Source: a virus | IMG/VR virus record: IMGVR_UViG_3300042301_001264 | Coordinates: 1-30,103 of that record | Length of the DNA: 30,103 nt | Direction: 5' to 3' (one strand) | In this document: positions 22,999 through 29,092 of the stretch, piece by piece | Numbering within the stretch: position 1 is the first letter of the stretch | Layout: every line of letters begins with the position of its first letter | Translations under genes and position numbers: made by a program | Notes under the pieces: generated by a model | The model's input: only the letters and a program-made list of their open reading frames with translations | Database searches by the model: none | What the model was told of the DNA's origin: nothing

Positions 22999-24240
22999 AT
23001 GCCAACAACAACAGAAGAGCAAGATGTACTTCATTGTGCTGATTGCTCAACAGAAATAACAAGCGAAGATTATGTAGACAATGTAGGTGACCCTATATGC
23101 GAAGATTGTAACGACAACTATCACTCATGCGCTGGTTGTAGTGATGTTATCCACAGCGATGATACTTATTTCGCAAATGATGACTCTTGGTGTAATGATT
23201 GTTACGTCAACAGATTTTCTACATGTGATGATTGTAATGAAGTAATTCGCAACGACGATATATGCCAAGTCCATGGTAGAAGTGGTAGTGAAAGATATGT
23301 ATGTGATGATTGTCGTTCTGATTACTATTGGTGTGAGAGTTGTGATGAGTATGTTCATGAGGATAACTATTGTCAAGACGATTTGTGCAATGATTGTTAT
23401 AACGATAGATATGGTGACGATGATGATGACGGTAGCAGCAGCAGTAAAGAAATCATACGCAGCTACAATTACAAACCTACCCCTAAGTTCTACAAGGTGT
23501 CCGAGAATGACAACGTGTATCTAGGTATTGAGTTAGAGGTAGAGCGTGGAGATAGTAATGTAACACACAAGGCTATGGCTGAAATGGTTAGCAATGACTT
23601 CTTATACTTCAAGAGTGACGGTTCACTTAACAATGGGTTTGAGATTGTAACCCACCCTATGACTATATCGTATATCAAGAAGCATAAGAATGTATGGGCA
23701 GATATACTTAACCTATTGCGTAGCAACAAGTATCGTAGCTATGACACTCGTACTTGTGGTATGCATATCCATATCAGCAAGAATGCCTTTACAACCTGGC
23801 ATCTATATCGCTTCATGAAGTTCTTTGTTGACAATAGTGACTTTGTTACCAAGATATCTCAGCGTAAGATAGAGAACCTTGACCGATGGGCAGCCCTTAC
23901 CGATGACCCAAGCGAGAGTACTAAAGAGTACACACAAGAGACGCTTATGTACAAGGCAAAGAAAAAGCGTGGCAATAGCAAGCGTTATCTTGCTGTAAAT
24001 TTACAGAATGATAATTCAGTAGAAGTTCGTATCTTTAGGGGTACGCTTAATGACTCATCGTTCTTCAAGAACATCGAGTTTGTTCAAGCGTTGTATGACT
24101 ATACCAAGTCTATCCCTGACCCTGATATGAGTCTAAAATCTTTTCTAACTTTTATTAAAGATAACAATGAATATCCGTATCTTCGCAAGTTCATTGCTGA
24201 TAAAAATATTAATCCTTTCACTAACAATCAAAACAATTAA
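22999..24240 (+). CDS. Zinc-ribbon amidoligase (COOH-NH2 ligase superfamily)
   Basis: The 413-residue protein has two parts. Residues 1-135 carry a series of CxxC pairs (C13/C16, C34/C37, C44/C47, C65/C68, C76/C79, C102/C105, C112/C115, C130/C133) that should form several zinc ribbons. After an Asp/Ser linker, residues about 172-400 match the putative amidoligase family: LGIELEVE (175-182), SDGSLNNGFEIVTHP (206-220), CGMHIHIS (253-260), AVNLQN and VEVRIFRG (341-348). Relatives of glutamine synthetase, these enzymes are predicted to join a carboxylate to an amine using ATP. The glutamine amidotransferase gene follows after 3 bases, so the two are likely partners. The substrate is unknown. Confidence 0.75.
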   Translation: MPTTTEEQDVLHCADCSTEITSEDYVDNVGDPICEDCNDNYHSCAGCSDVIHSDDTYFANDDSWCNDCYVNRFSTCDDCNEVIRNDDICQVHGRSGSERYVCDDCRSDYYWCESCDEYVHEDNYCQDDLCNDCYNDRYGDDDDDGSSSSKEIIRSYNYKPTPKFYKVSENDNVYLGIELEVERGDSNVTHKAMAEMVSNDFLYFKSDGSLNNGFEIVTHPMTISYIKKHKNVWADILNLLRSNKYRSYDTRTCGMHIHISKNAFTTWHLYRFMKFFVDNSDFVTKISQRKIENLDRWAALTDDPSESTKEYTQETLMYKAKKKRGNSKRYLAVNLQNDNSVEVRIFRGTLNDSSFFKNIEFVQALYDYTKSIPDPDMSLKSFLTFIKDNNEYPYLRKFIADKNINPFTNNQNN

Positions 24241-24243
24241 ACT

Positions 24244-25149
24244 ATGTGTATCGCAATCGTAAATCCAAAAGCAGTAACCCTTAAGAAACAAATCCTACAG
24301 AATTGTTGGGATAATAATAATGATGGTGCAGGTATCCTGTATATCAATAACAACAAAGTAGTAGCCAAGAAAGAAATGACTGACTTCAATATCTTCTATG
24401 GTTATTATCAAGAAGCCAAGCGTTCAGGTAATGACGTTATCCTTCACTTCCGTATCGGTACAAGTGGTGGTGTTAACGAACACAACTGTCACCCATTCCA
24501 TGTACAAGATGATACATGGTTTGTACACAATGGTATGTTAGATGTTCATGTCCCACACAACAGCCCTATATCTGACACCCAGATATTCAACAATGGGTTC
24601 CTCAAAGGCTTACCTAAGGACTTTATGTATAACGATACTTTGCTTGACCTTATTGAGTATAGTATAGGCAATGGTAACAAGTTCATATTCTTTAACGAGC
24701 ACGGCCATTGGCGTATCGTCAACGAGCAAGCAGGTACGTGGGACTTGGGTTGTTGGTTCAGTAACAAGTCTTATAGTTATAGTTATAAAAAACCTACGTA
24801 CAATAACTATACGTATGGTAGTGCATACTCCCCAAGTACAAGCGTAGGTTATCCTCGTGTGTACAATGATTGGGACGATACCTATGATGTTAAGTCTGAA
24901 TACAAATGGGATAGCGACACTAATAGTGAGGATATGATGTGTGAGTCTTGTTGTGAGTTATACCACAAAGATGAGTTAGAAGAGTTGCCTGATTTCAATA
25001 ACGCTATGGTATGTTGGGATTGCTATGACTCTATGATGTATGAGATGTATGGCGATGAATACATTAGCGAGCGTGATGAAGAAATTGTCCACTATAATAA
25101 ATCTTACGACCAACCAAAGTCAGCTTATGACCCTTTGGCTTGGAAATAA
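24244..25149 (+). CDS. Class II glutamine amidotransferase with C-terminal zinc ribbon
   Basis: The 301-residue protein starts MCIAIV; after Met removal Cys2 is the N-terminal nucleophile of the Ntn-hydrolase fold, which releases ammonia from glutamine. Other family marks are DGAGILY (27-33), LHFRIGTSGG (67-76), NCHPFHV (81-87) and FVHNGML (93-99). The glutaminase part ends near 170. A Tyr/Ser-rich linker (175-210) and a CxxC...CxxC ribbon (C233/C236, C257/C260) follow. It is shorter than PurF or GlmS and lacks their synthetase domains; the neighbouring amidoligase could supply the ligase function. Confidence 0.78.
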   Translation: MCIAIVNPKAVTLKKQILQNCWDNNNDGAGILYINNNKVVAKKEMTDFNIFYGYYQEAKRSGNDVILHFRIGTSGGVNEHNCHPFHVQDDTWFVHNGMLDVHVPHNSPISDTQIFNNGFLKGLPKDFMYNDTLLDLIEYSIGNGNKFIFFNEHGHWRIVNEQAGTWDLGCWFSNKSYSYSYKKPTYNNYTYGSAYSPSTSVGYPRVYNDWDDTYDVKSEYKWDSDTNSEDMMCESCCELYHKDELEELPDFNNAMVCWDCYDSMMYEMYGDEYISERDEEIVHYNKSYDQPKSAYDPLAWK

Positions 25150-25183
25150 TAACGATGTTTTGTTTTGATTAGTACAGCATTGA

Positions 25184-25200
25184 TGGGGGCTTGTCCCCCA
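25184..25200 (+). terminator. GC-rich hairpin after the amidotransferase gene
   Basis: TGGGGG and CCCCCA pair around a 5-base loop; the U-rich tract after it is interrupted. It separates the amidoligase unit from the next one, which starts with its own leader repeat. Confidence 0.5.
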
Positions 25201-25217
25201 CCTTGTTGCTCTTTTCT

Positions 25218-25232
25218 TCCACGTTCATCTTT
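25218..25232 (+). repeat. Leader repeat TCCACGTTCATCTTT, copy 2
   Basis: Identical over 15 bases to 20814-20828 and flanked by the same kind of pyrimidine tract. It lies 28 bases before the ATG at 25260 and right after a terminator-like hairpin, the position expected for a promoter or leader. Confidence 0.55.
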
Positions 25233-25259
25233 CTTTTCTTTAACTATAAATTTTATCCA

Positions 25260-25556
25260 ATGACAAACCAAAACAACCTTGAGCACTTGCCTGACCACTT
25301 AAAACGTCTGGCTATGTTTACCACAATCCTTGAAGCTTGCCATAAGTCAACTGTATGCAGTAAGCTTTTAAACAAATTGTACAAAGATGTCTTAACCCAA
25401 TCGGAGAAAGAAGGGTTCAAGCTGTGTACTTTATTCCCACTAGAAACACCTGTGGTAGGTCTGTATAGTGACGACCAAATTGACCAACTTCATGCAGACC
25501 AATATGACTTTGCTCGTAGAGAAGTTCTTAACGAAGGTAACAATCACCCATTCTAA
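25260..25556 (+). CDS. Helical protein of unknown function
   Basis: From the ATG at 25260 (MTNQNNLEHLPDHLKRLAMF) it is 98 residues, helical, with two Cys in the first half (EACHKSTVCSKLL). A start at 25191 would read through the hairpin and leader repeat and would give an artificial hydrophobic N-terminus, so I reject it. No family recognised. Confidence 0.55.
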   Translation: MTNQNNLEHLPDHLKRLAMFTTILEACHKSTVCSKLLNKLYKDVLTQSEKEGFKLCTLFPLETPVVGLYSDDQIDQLHADQYDFARREVLNEGNNHPF

Positions 25557-25568
25557 AACTATATAACT

Positions 25569-25796
25569 ATGGTATATCGTCAATATCTATTCCTATCATT
25601 AATGCAGAATGAAATACCTTACTTTGAGTCTATGCCATACGATGACCAATTCTATGTTGGCTCGTCTATATGGAGGCAGTTTGTTAATAGCAAATGGGAC
25701 GACTTCAGGAAAGGTGAATACGAAGCTATACAAGATTATATCAAAGACAATAAAGACAATATTATATTAACCCTGAAAGAAGAAAGAAATGGCTAA
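25569..25796 (+). CDS. Small protein of unknown function
   Basis: A 75-residue, aromatic and acidic protein starting MVYRQYLFLSLMQNEIPYFE and ending in a charged helix. It overlaps the next gene by 8 bases. The N-terminus is hydrophobic but too polar for a membrane helix. No family recognised. Confidence 0.5.
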   Translation: MVYRQYLFLSLMQNEIPYFESMPYDDQFYVGSSIWRQFVNSKWDDFRKGEYEAIQDYIKDNKDNIILTLKEERNG

Positions 25797-26079
25797 AGAG
25801 AAAAAAGATTACCCTAAGATTTGTGCAAACCCTGATTGTCTCAAAGACTTTGTAGCTAAGTATAAAGAAGCTATGTATTGTTCTAGGCTATGTGCAAGGG
25901 TATATGGTAAGAATCATATTAATAGAGAACATGGGGTAGATTATTTCCCCGTAACAGACCAAGGCTTCTTTGATGCTGATGCATTCTGTACCTACTTCTA
26001 TCCTAAAGATAAAGTAGAAAAAGCAATGAGACCTATCGGTGGCGAAGTACCAGTAAAAGCAATATTTAGTAACATGTAA
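25789..26079 (+). CDS. Small zinc-finger-like protein
   Basis: A 96-residue protein with CANPDC (12-17) and YCSRLCARVYG (about 30-40), spaced as a C-x4-C...C-x3-C finger of the kind found in small DNA-binding phage proteins. The C-terminal half has no clear motif. It may be a DNA-binding regulator or an HNH-like remnant, but I see no HNH catalytic residues. It overlaps the previous gene by 8 bases. Confidence 0.55.
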   Translation: MAKEKKDYPKICANPDCLKDFVAKYKEAMYCSRLCARVYGKNHINREHGVDYFPVTDQGFFDADAFCTYFYPKDKVEKAMRPIGGEVPVKAIFSNM

Positions 26080-26089
26080 AACCAAACTT

Positions 26090-26251
26090 ATGACAGACTA
26101 CAAAAAAATGTACGAAGATTTATTAGTTAAGTATACAGAACTCCACATCAAATACTCGGAGTTACTTGACAAGCATTACGAGGAGGAAGCTTTACGCATA
26201 TCCCAAGAAGATGACCTCAACGATAACCCTTTAAAACGTAGAGATGGATAA
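26090..26251 (+). CDS. 53-residue coiled-coil protein
   Basis: It begins MTDYKKMYEDLLVKYTELHI and forms an almost continuous charged helix with heptad-like Leu/Ile/Tyr spacing, then an acidic tail. Its stop overlaps the next start by 8 bases (ATGGATAA). Unknown role, perhaps an oligomerisation partner. Confidence 0.5.
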   Translation: MTDYKKMYEDLLVKYTELHIKYSELLDKHYEEEALRISQEDDLNDNPLKRRDG

Positions 26252-26384
26252 AAAAGATAACTATTGGCTTGCAATACTTATTCATATACCAATATTTATC
26301 AAGCAAACATTTGAATACTTTGTTGTTTCTTTAATGTTATTTGCTGTTTCTCTTTTAATCATACTACAATTCCGAAAGAAATGA
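26244..26384 (+). CDS. 46-residue membrane protein
   Basis: It starts MDKKDNYWLAILIHIPIFIK and has a second, strongly hydrophobic helix (about 24-42) and a short basic tail FRKK. It overlaps the gene before by 8 bases and the gene after by 4 (ATGA), so it sits in a translation chain. Unknown function. Confidence 0.5.
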   Translation: MDKKDNYWLAILIHIPIFIKQTFEYFVVSLMLFAVSLLIILQFRKK

Positions 26385-26716
26385 AACGATTGCCTAACAA
26401 GTCCAATAGAAATGTATCTACCGAAACAGTTAAGAGTTCGGTAGGTACTCACCTATCTTTAAGAACTACCTATGGGTCTAAGCTATGTGGCTATATGATG
26501 ATGAAGTATTGTGGGTTATCTACAAGAAGATGTGCAGAAGAATTAGGGTTGAGCCATACAAATATGGTACACCATATCAAGTCAGTATCCGAAATGAAAA
26601 AGAAAGACCCTGAGTTTTTAGAGTTATACAAATCTATTGAGGCTTCTATATTGCTTAGGACCAATGGAGTAAGAAAACGTATTATGTATCGTAAATATAA
26701 TAAAGATGCCAAATAA
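26381..26716 (+). CDS. DnaA domain IV-like DNA-binding protein
   Basis: The 111-residue protein carries a helix-turn-helix like the C-terminal domain of DnaA: GYMMMKYCGLSTRRCAEELG followed by LSHTNMVHHIKSV (about 37-69). In DnaA the segment DHTTVLHA binds the DnaA box; here SHTNMVHH takes its place. There is no AAA+ ATPase part, so it can bind DNA but not assemble like DnaA. Two perfect DnaA boxes lie nearby, just upstream of -7 boxes at 27033 and 29069, so it might read or block host DnaA sites. The rest is basic. Confidence 0.65.
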   Translation: MKRLPNKSNRNVSTETVKSSVGTHLSLRTTYGSKLCGYMMMKYCGLSTRRCAEELGLSHTNMVHHIKSVSEMKKKDPEFLELYKSIEASILLRTNGVRKRIMYRKYNKDAK

Positions 26717-26993
26717 AGCTAAAGGTAAATCATCTGCCCAATACTATAAAGAAAACCCTACTTCTAAGGCTAAGAAAGCAGCTTATGATGTGAAGAATGA
26801 TAAAGCACCAGCACGTAAAGCTAAAAGAGTAGCATTAAATCAAATCAATAGAAAGAAAGGTACTTATGGTAATGGTGATGGGTTAGATGCTTCCCACAAG
26901 AAAGGCGGTAAGGTAGTAATGGAGAAAGCTTCTAAGAACAGAGGCAGTAAATCTAATATGCCTGGTGATAAACGAGCACGTGGTGGAAAATAA
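26706..26993 (+). CDS. Basic protein of a family common in aquatic phages
   Basis: A 95-residue Lys/Arg-rich protein. SSAQYYKENPTSKAKKAAYD, then RVALNQINRKKGTYGNGDG, then DASHKKGGKVVMEKASKNRG match a family I know from phages and large DNA viruses of aquatic habitats (often DVSHTKxGxxVLExxxxNRARN). Function unknown. It is the right-arm counterpart of the basic-protein cassette on the left and overlaps the DnaA-like gene by 11 bases. Confidence 0.65.
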   Translation: MPNKAKGKSSAQYYKENPTSKAKKAAYDVKNDKAPARKAKRVALNQINRKKGTYGNGDGLDASHKKGGKVVMEKASKNRGSKSNMPGDKRARGGK

Positions 26994-27040
26994 TGTGGAT
27001 AACTTTATTAGGAATAATAATAAAACATTCTGTATCTTTG
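26994..27040 (+). promoter_or_regulatory. DnaA box plus host-type promoter
   Basis: TGTGGATAA (26994-27002) is a perfect DnaA box on the minus strand (TTATCCACA). Thirty bases later TATCTTTG (27033-27040) matches the Bacteroidota -7 element; no good -33 box is seen. The same arrangement recurs at 29031-29076. Confidence 0.5.
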
Positions 27041-27066
27041 TAAAAGATTGTTCATAGTTGATTAAG

Positions 27067-27104
27067 GCGTAGAGATTTTCTACAGATTTGTCTCTACGCT
27101 TTTA
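27067..27104 (+). terminator. Terminator just downstream of a promoter, attenuator-like
   Basis: GCGTAGAGA (27067-27075) and TCTCTACGC (27091-27099) form a perfect 9-bp stem followed by a U-run. It lies about 25 bases after the -7 box at 27033-27040. An alternative hairpin GTAGA/TCTAC (27069-27073, 27079-27083) would break it, as in attenuation. Confidence 0.6.
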
Positions 27105-27108
27105 ACTT

Positions 27109-27124
27109 TAACGTATTATATTAT
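27109..27124 (+). promoter_or_regulatory. Phage motif copy 7, plus strand
   Basis: TAACGTATTATATTAT, immediately after the terminator and 92 bases before the initiator ATG. Together with the following TG it is identical over 18 bases to the copy at 28951-28968. Confidence 0.65.
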
Positions 27125-27129
27125 TGTAT

Positions 27130-27192
27130 AACCTGTCGCAGAGGTTTTAAAGACATAAATGGCTTTTAAATGAGAAGGAACTGCGACTCCTT
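27130..27192 (+). promoter_or_regulatory. 5' leader with two hairpins whose loops are complementary (kissing loop)
   Basis: Hairpin 1 is AACCT(GTCGCAG)AGGTT at 27130-27146. Hairpin 2 is AAGGA(ACTGCGAC)TCCTT at 27175-27192, perhaps inside an outer GGCTT/AAGCC stem (27161-27165, 27202-27206) followed by a U-run. The loop GTCGCAG is perfectly complementary to CTGCGAC, so the loops can pair over 7 bp. The leader ends 24 bases before the initiator start codon. Confidence 0.55.
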
Positions 27193-27216
27193 TGATTTTT
27201 TAAGCCTTTTTTATTT

Positions 27217-27717
27217 ATGAACCATAATTGGTATGCAGTTATTACTGCTAAAGTCTTAATGGCAAAAGACTTATCTTCAACCCAAAAGTTATTAATGGCT
27301 TTAATAAGTAACCTCTCTAATGAGAAAGGGTATTGCTATGCATCTAACAAATATCTTGGAGAATGTTTAGACATTAGTCAAATCACAGCAAGCAAAAATA
27401 TATCTGACTTAGAAGAGAAAGGTTACTTATCTAGGGTGTTAAACATTGACCCTGTTAGTAAGGAAATTAAGATGAGAGTATTAGTAATTAGGGAACACCC
27501 AAATACGTTTGGTATGGTTGAAAAAGGAAAGACCTCTAGTCGAAAAAGGAAAGCCCCTATGGTTGAAAATGACCATACCCCTATGGTTGAAAAGGGAAAA
27601 GATAATAACAAAGTATTAATAACAAATATAATAACAAATAGAATAGAAGATAACATAAATGATTTTAACCCATTTGATGATGACTCATGGATTGGGTTAA
27701 CTCCTAAAAATAAATAA
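27217..27717 (+). CDS. Winged-helix replication initiator / replisome organiser
   Basis: The 166-residue protein has an N-terminal winged-helix (about 1-95): WYAVITAKVLMAKDLSSTQK, ALISNLSNEKGYCYASNKYL, then SQITASKNISDLEEKGYLS (recognition helix and wing). This matches phage DNA-replication HTH proteins that bind the origin and load the replisome. Residues about 100-130 repeat MVEKGK and MVEN and are encoded by DNA repeats that probably serve as binding sites within the gene, like lambda O. The C-terminus is acidic (DFNPFDDDSW), possibly a helicase or loader contact. It sits behind an elaborate leader, so its synthesis looks tightly controlled. Confidence 0.7.
   Translation: MNHNWYAVITAKVLMAKDLSSTQKLLMALISNLSNEKGYCYASNKYLGECLDISQITASKNISDLEEKGYLSRVLNIDPVSKEIKMRVLVIREHPNTFGMVEKGKTSSRKRKAPMVENDHTPMVEKGKDNNKVLITNIITNRIEDNINDFNPFDDDSWIGLTPKNK
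27511..27600 (+). repeat. In-gene iterons of about 22-24 bp, candidate replication origin
   Basis: TATGGTTGAAAA occurs at 27513-27524, 27558-27569 and 27582-27593. A fourth, diverged unit (CTAGTCGAAAAAGGAAAG, about 27536-27553) lies between the first two in a different reading frame. Unit spacing is 22, 23 and 24 bases. Frame-independent conservation points to a DNA-level function. Confidence 0.6.
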
Positions 27718-27719
27718 CT

Positions 27720-27917
27720 ATGGGACAAACAAACTACAAAGGGTTTCCTGTAACCTATACAGCATATCATCAACCCAAAGAGTCAGACTTAGGGATACAA
27801 GAACACTACATCATTGAAGATATACTAATGTGTGGTATTGACCCTGATGAATTACTTGGTGATGAAGGTATGGAAGAACTAATAGAATTTATAAACAAAG
27901 AATTGTTAAACTATTAA
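27720..27917 (+). CDS. Small acidic protein of unknown function
   Basis: A 65-residue protein beginning MGQTNYKGFPVTYTAYHQPK and rich in Asp and Glu at the end. It follows the initiator by 2 bases, so it is co-translated with it; a replication-associated accessory role is possible. No family recognised. Confidence 0.5.
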   Translation: MGQTNYKGFPVTYTAYHQPKESDLGIQEHYIIEDILMCGIDPDELLGDEGMEELIEFINKELLNY

Positions 27918-27927
27918 ACTAATAATC

Positions 27928-28245
27928 ATGGCTAACCCAATAACTAAAATCAAAGCAGTAAAGGATTTTGTAGAAGATATCCTTAATAACTACCCTCAAG
28001 CAAGAGAAAGTGATAACTATTTAAGTGCTGTTGTATGGCACAAACAAATAAGGGCTACCACACAAGGTGATGTAACCTTTGAGAACTTCCTTACTATGTA
28101 TAGCAATAACATGTTAGCATCAGCAGATAGCATAACAAGGGCTGCTCGTAAGTTAAAAGAAACTAACCCTCAATTCAGGGGTAGTAACTACGACAACAGA
28201 AAACAATTAGAAGTAGAAACAAGAATGAATATTAATAAACTTTAA
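27928..28245 (+). CDS. Helical protein of unknown function
   Basis: A 105-residue helical protein (MANPITKIKAVKDFVEDILN) with a segment TSADS-like helix ASADSITRAARKLKETNP near 70-87 that resembles the restriction or replication accessory proteins seen near phage initiators, where RAARKLQE patterns are common. Not assigned further. Confidence 0.55.
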   Translation: MANPITKIKAVKDFVEDILNNYPQARESDNYLSAVVWHKQIRATTQGDVTFENFLTMYSNNMLASADSITRAARKLKETNPQFRGSNYDNRKQLEVETRMNINKL

Positions 28246-28256
28246 AACTAAAACAA

Positions 28257-28502
28257 ATGAAAAAGAAAGTGTACGAAATTGACGGAGAAGGTGTTATGCT
28301 AAAAGGGTTAGAAGAGTTTAAAAAAGAACTGTTCTCTAAAGCTCCTAAAGACATGCATGAATTATTTGAAATAGATATGGTAAATAGTTTAATGGAACTA
28401 TGTTACAAAGCAGGGTTTCAAGATGGGGCTATAGATATAGGCGAGATGATACAAGACATTATCAAAGGAGAAGTTGAAGGACCTAACATAAATCTTAATT
28501 AA
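28257..28502 (+). CDS. Small acidic helical protein of unknown function
   Basis: An 81-residue protein beginning MKKKVYEIDGEGVMLKGLEE, mostly helical, with a Met/Leu-rich centre (LFEIDMVNSLMELCYKAGF). Nothing diagnostic. It lies within the tightly packed initiator operon with a 1-base gap to the next gene. Confidence 0.5.
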   Translation: MKKKVYEIDGEGVMLKGLEEFKKELFSKAPKDMHELFEIDMVNSLMELCYKAGFQDGAIDIGEMIQDIIKGEVEGPNINLN

Positions 28503-28503
28503 T

Positions 28504-28713
28504 ATGAGACAACTAATATACTGGGAAGTAGAACACCTACTTAAAATGGCTAACATATCTAACCCAGAGGTAACTAACTCTATAACAGATAACATCTGTA
28601 AGATAGCCAAAGAACACTACGAAGGAAAAGATGATGAGTCTAACGTAGTAAGAAAAGGTAAATGGTATGATAAGATTATGCCAAGATGGTTTGACAATGA
28701 AAGTAAATTCTAA
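28504..28713 (+). CDS. Small helical protein of unknown function
   Basis: A 69-residue protein (MRQLIYWEVEHLLKMANISN) with a helical N-terminus and a basic, Trp-containing end. Its stop shares one base with the next start (TAATG), so the genes are coupled. No family recognised. Confidence 0.5.
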   Translation: MRQLIYWEVEHLLKMANISNPEVTNSITDNICKIAKEHYEGKDDESNVVRKGKWYDKIMPRWFDNESKF

Positions 28714-28949
28714 TGGAACTATACGTAAAGATACACGACGCAGAAATTAAAGAAGGAAAGATTGTAATCAACAAGGTTGTAATCGTAGATGAGTCTGGTA
28801 AGATTGTAAGAGAAGCTACTATGAATGAGAAGCTATTAGAATTACTAAAAGATATTCACACCAATACAAGGTTTCAAGAAGCTAAAGATTTATGGAAAAA
28901 AGAATTTGGAGAAGAGCCTAACCCCTTGTATATATTAACTAACAGATAA
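28713..28949 (+). CDS. Small protein of unknown function
   Basis: A 78-residue protein, MELYVKIHDAEIKEGKIVIN, with a beta-hairpin-like first half (IVINKVVIVDESGKIV) and a helical second half. It is coupled to the previous gene and ends just before phage motif copy 8, so it closes its transcription unit. Confidence 0.5.
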   Translation: MELYVKIHDAEIKEGKIVINKVVIVDESGKIVREATMNEKLLELLKDIHTNTRFQEAKDLWKKEFGEEPNPLYILTNR

Positions 28950-28950
28950 T

Positions 28951-28966
28951 TAACGTATTATATTAT
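28951..28966 (+). promoter_or_regulatory. Phage motif copy 8, plus strand
   Basis: TAACGTATTATATTAT, identical to 27109-27124. It lies only 5 bases before a tiny ORF and 127 bases before the gene at 29093. Confidence 0.6.
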
Positions 28967-28970
28967 TGAC

Positions 28971-29039
28971 ATGAAAAATACAATCATTGTCGAAATCCAA
29001 GTAATTAGTGACGTTAAGTTTGAAGAAGGTTGTGGATAA
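28971..29039 (+). CDS. Possible 22-residue leader peptide
   Basis: ATG at 28971 opens MKNTIIVEIQVISDVKFEEG and ends with Cys-Gly and a stop at 29037-29039. It lies directly behind the phage motif, and its last codons and stop form the perfect DnaA box TGTGGATAA. Coding status is uncertain because the ORF is so short. Confidence 0.3.
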   Translation: MKNTIIVEIQVISDVKFEEGCG

Positions 29040-29076
29040 GTATTAACCTAATGGTTAAACAATGTGCATATCTTTG
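29031..29076 (+). promoter_or_regulatory. DnaA box plus host-type promoter, second copy
   Basis: TGTGGATAA (29031-29039) is followed after 29 bases by the -7 box TATCTTTG (29069-29076), nearly the same layout as at 26994-27040. The ATG at 29093 lies 16 bases after the -7 box. A phage motif copy stands 65 bases further upstream. Confidence 0.5.
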
Positions 29077-29092
29077 TTATAAACTTTAAACT

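Noticed and set aside
23147-23155. Third perfect DnaA box (TTATCCACA)
   Set aside because: It lies within the zinc-ribbon coding region of the amidoligase with no -7 box nearby, so it is probably chance.
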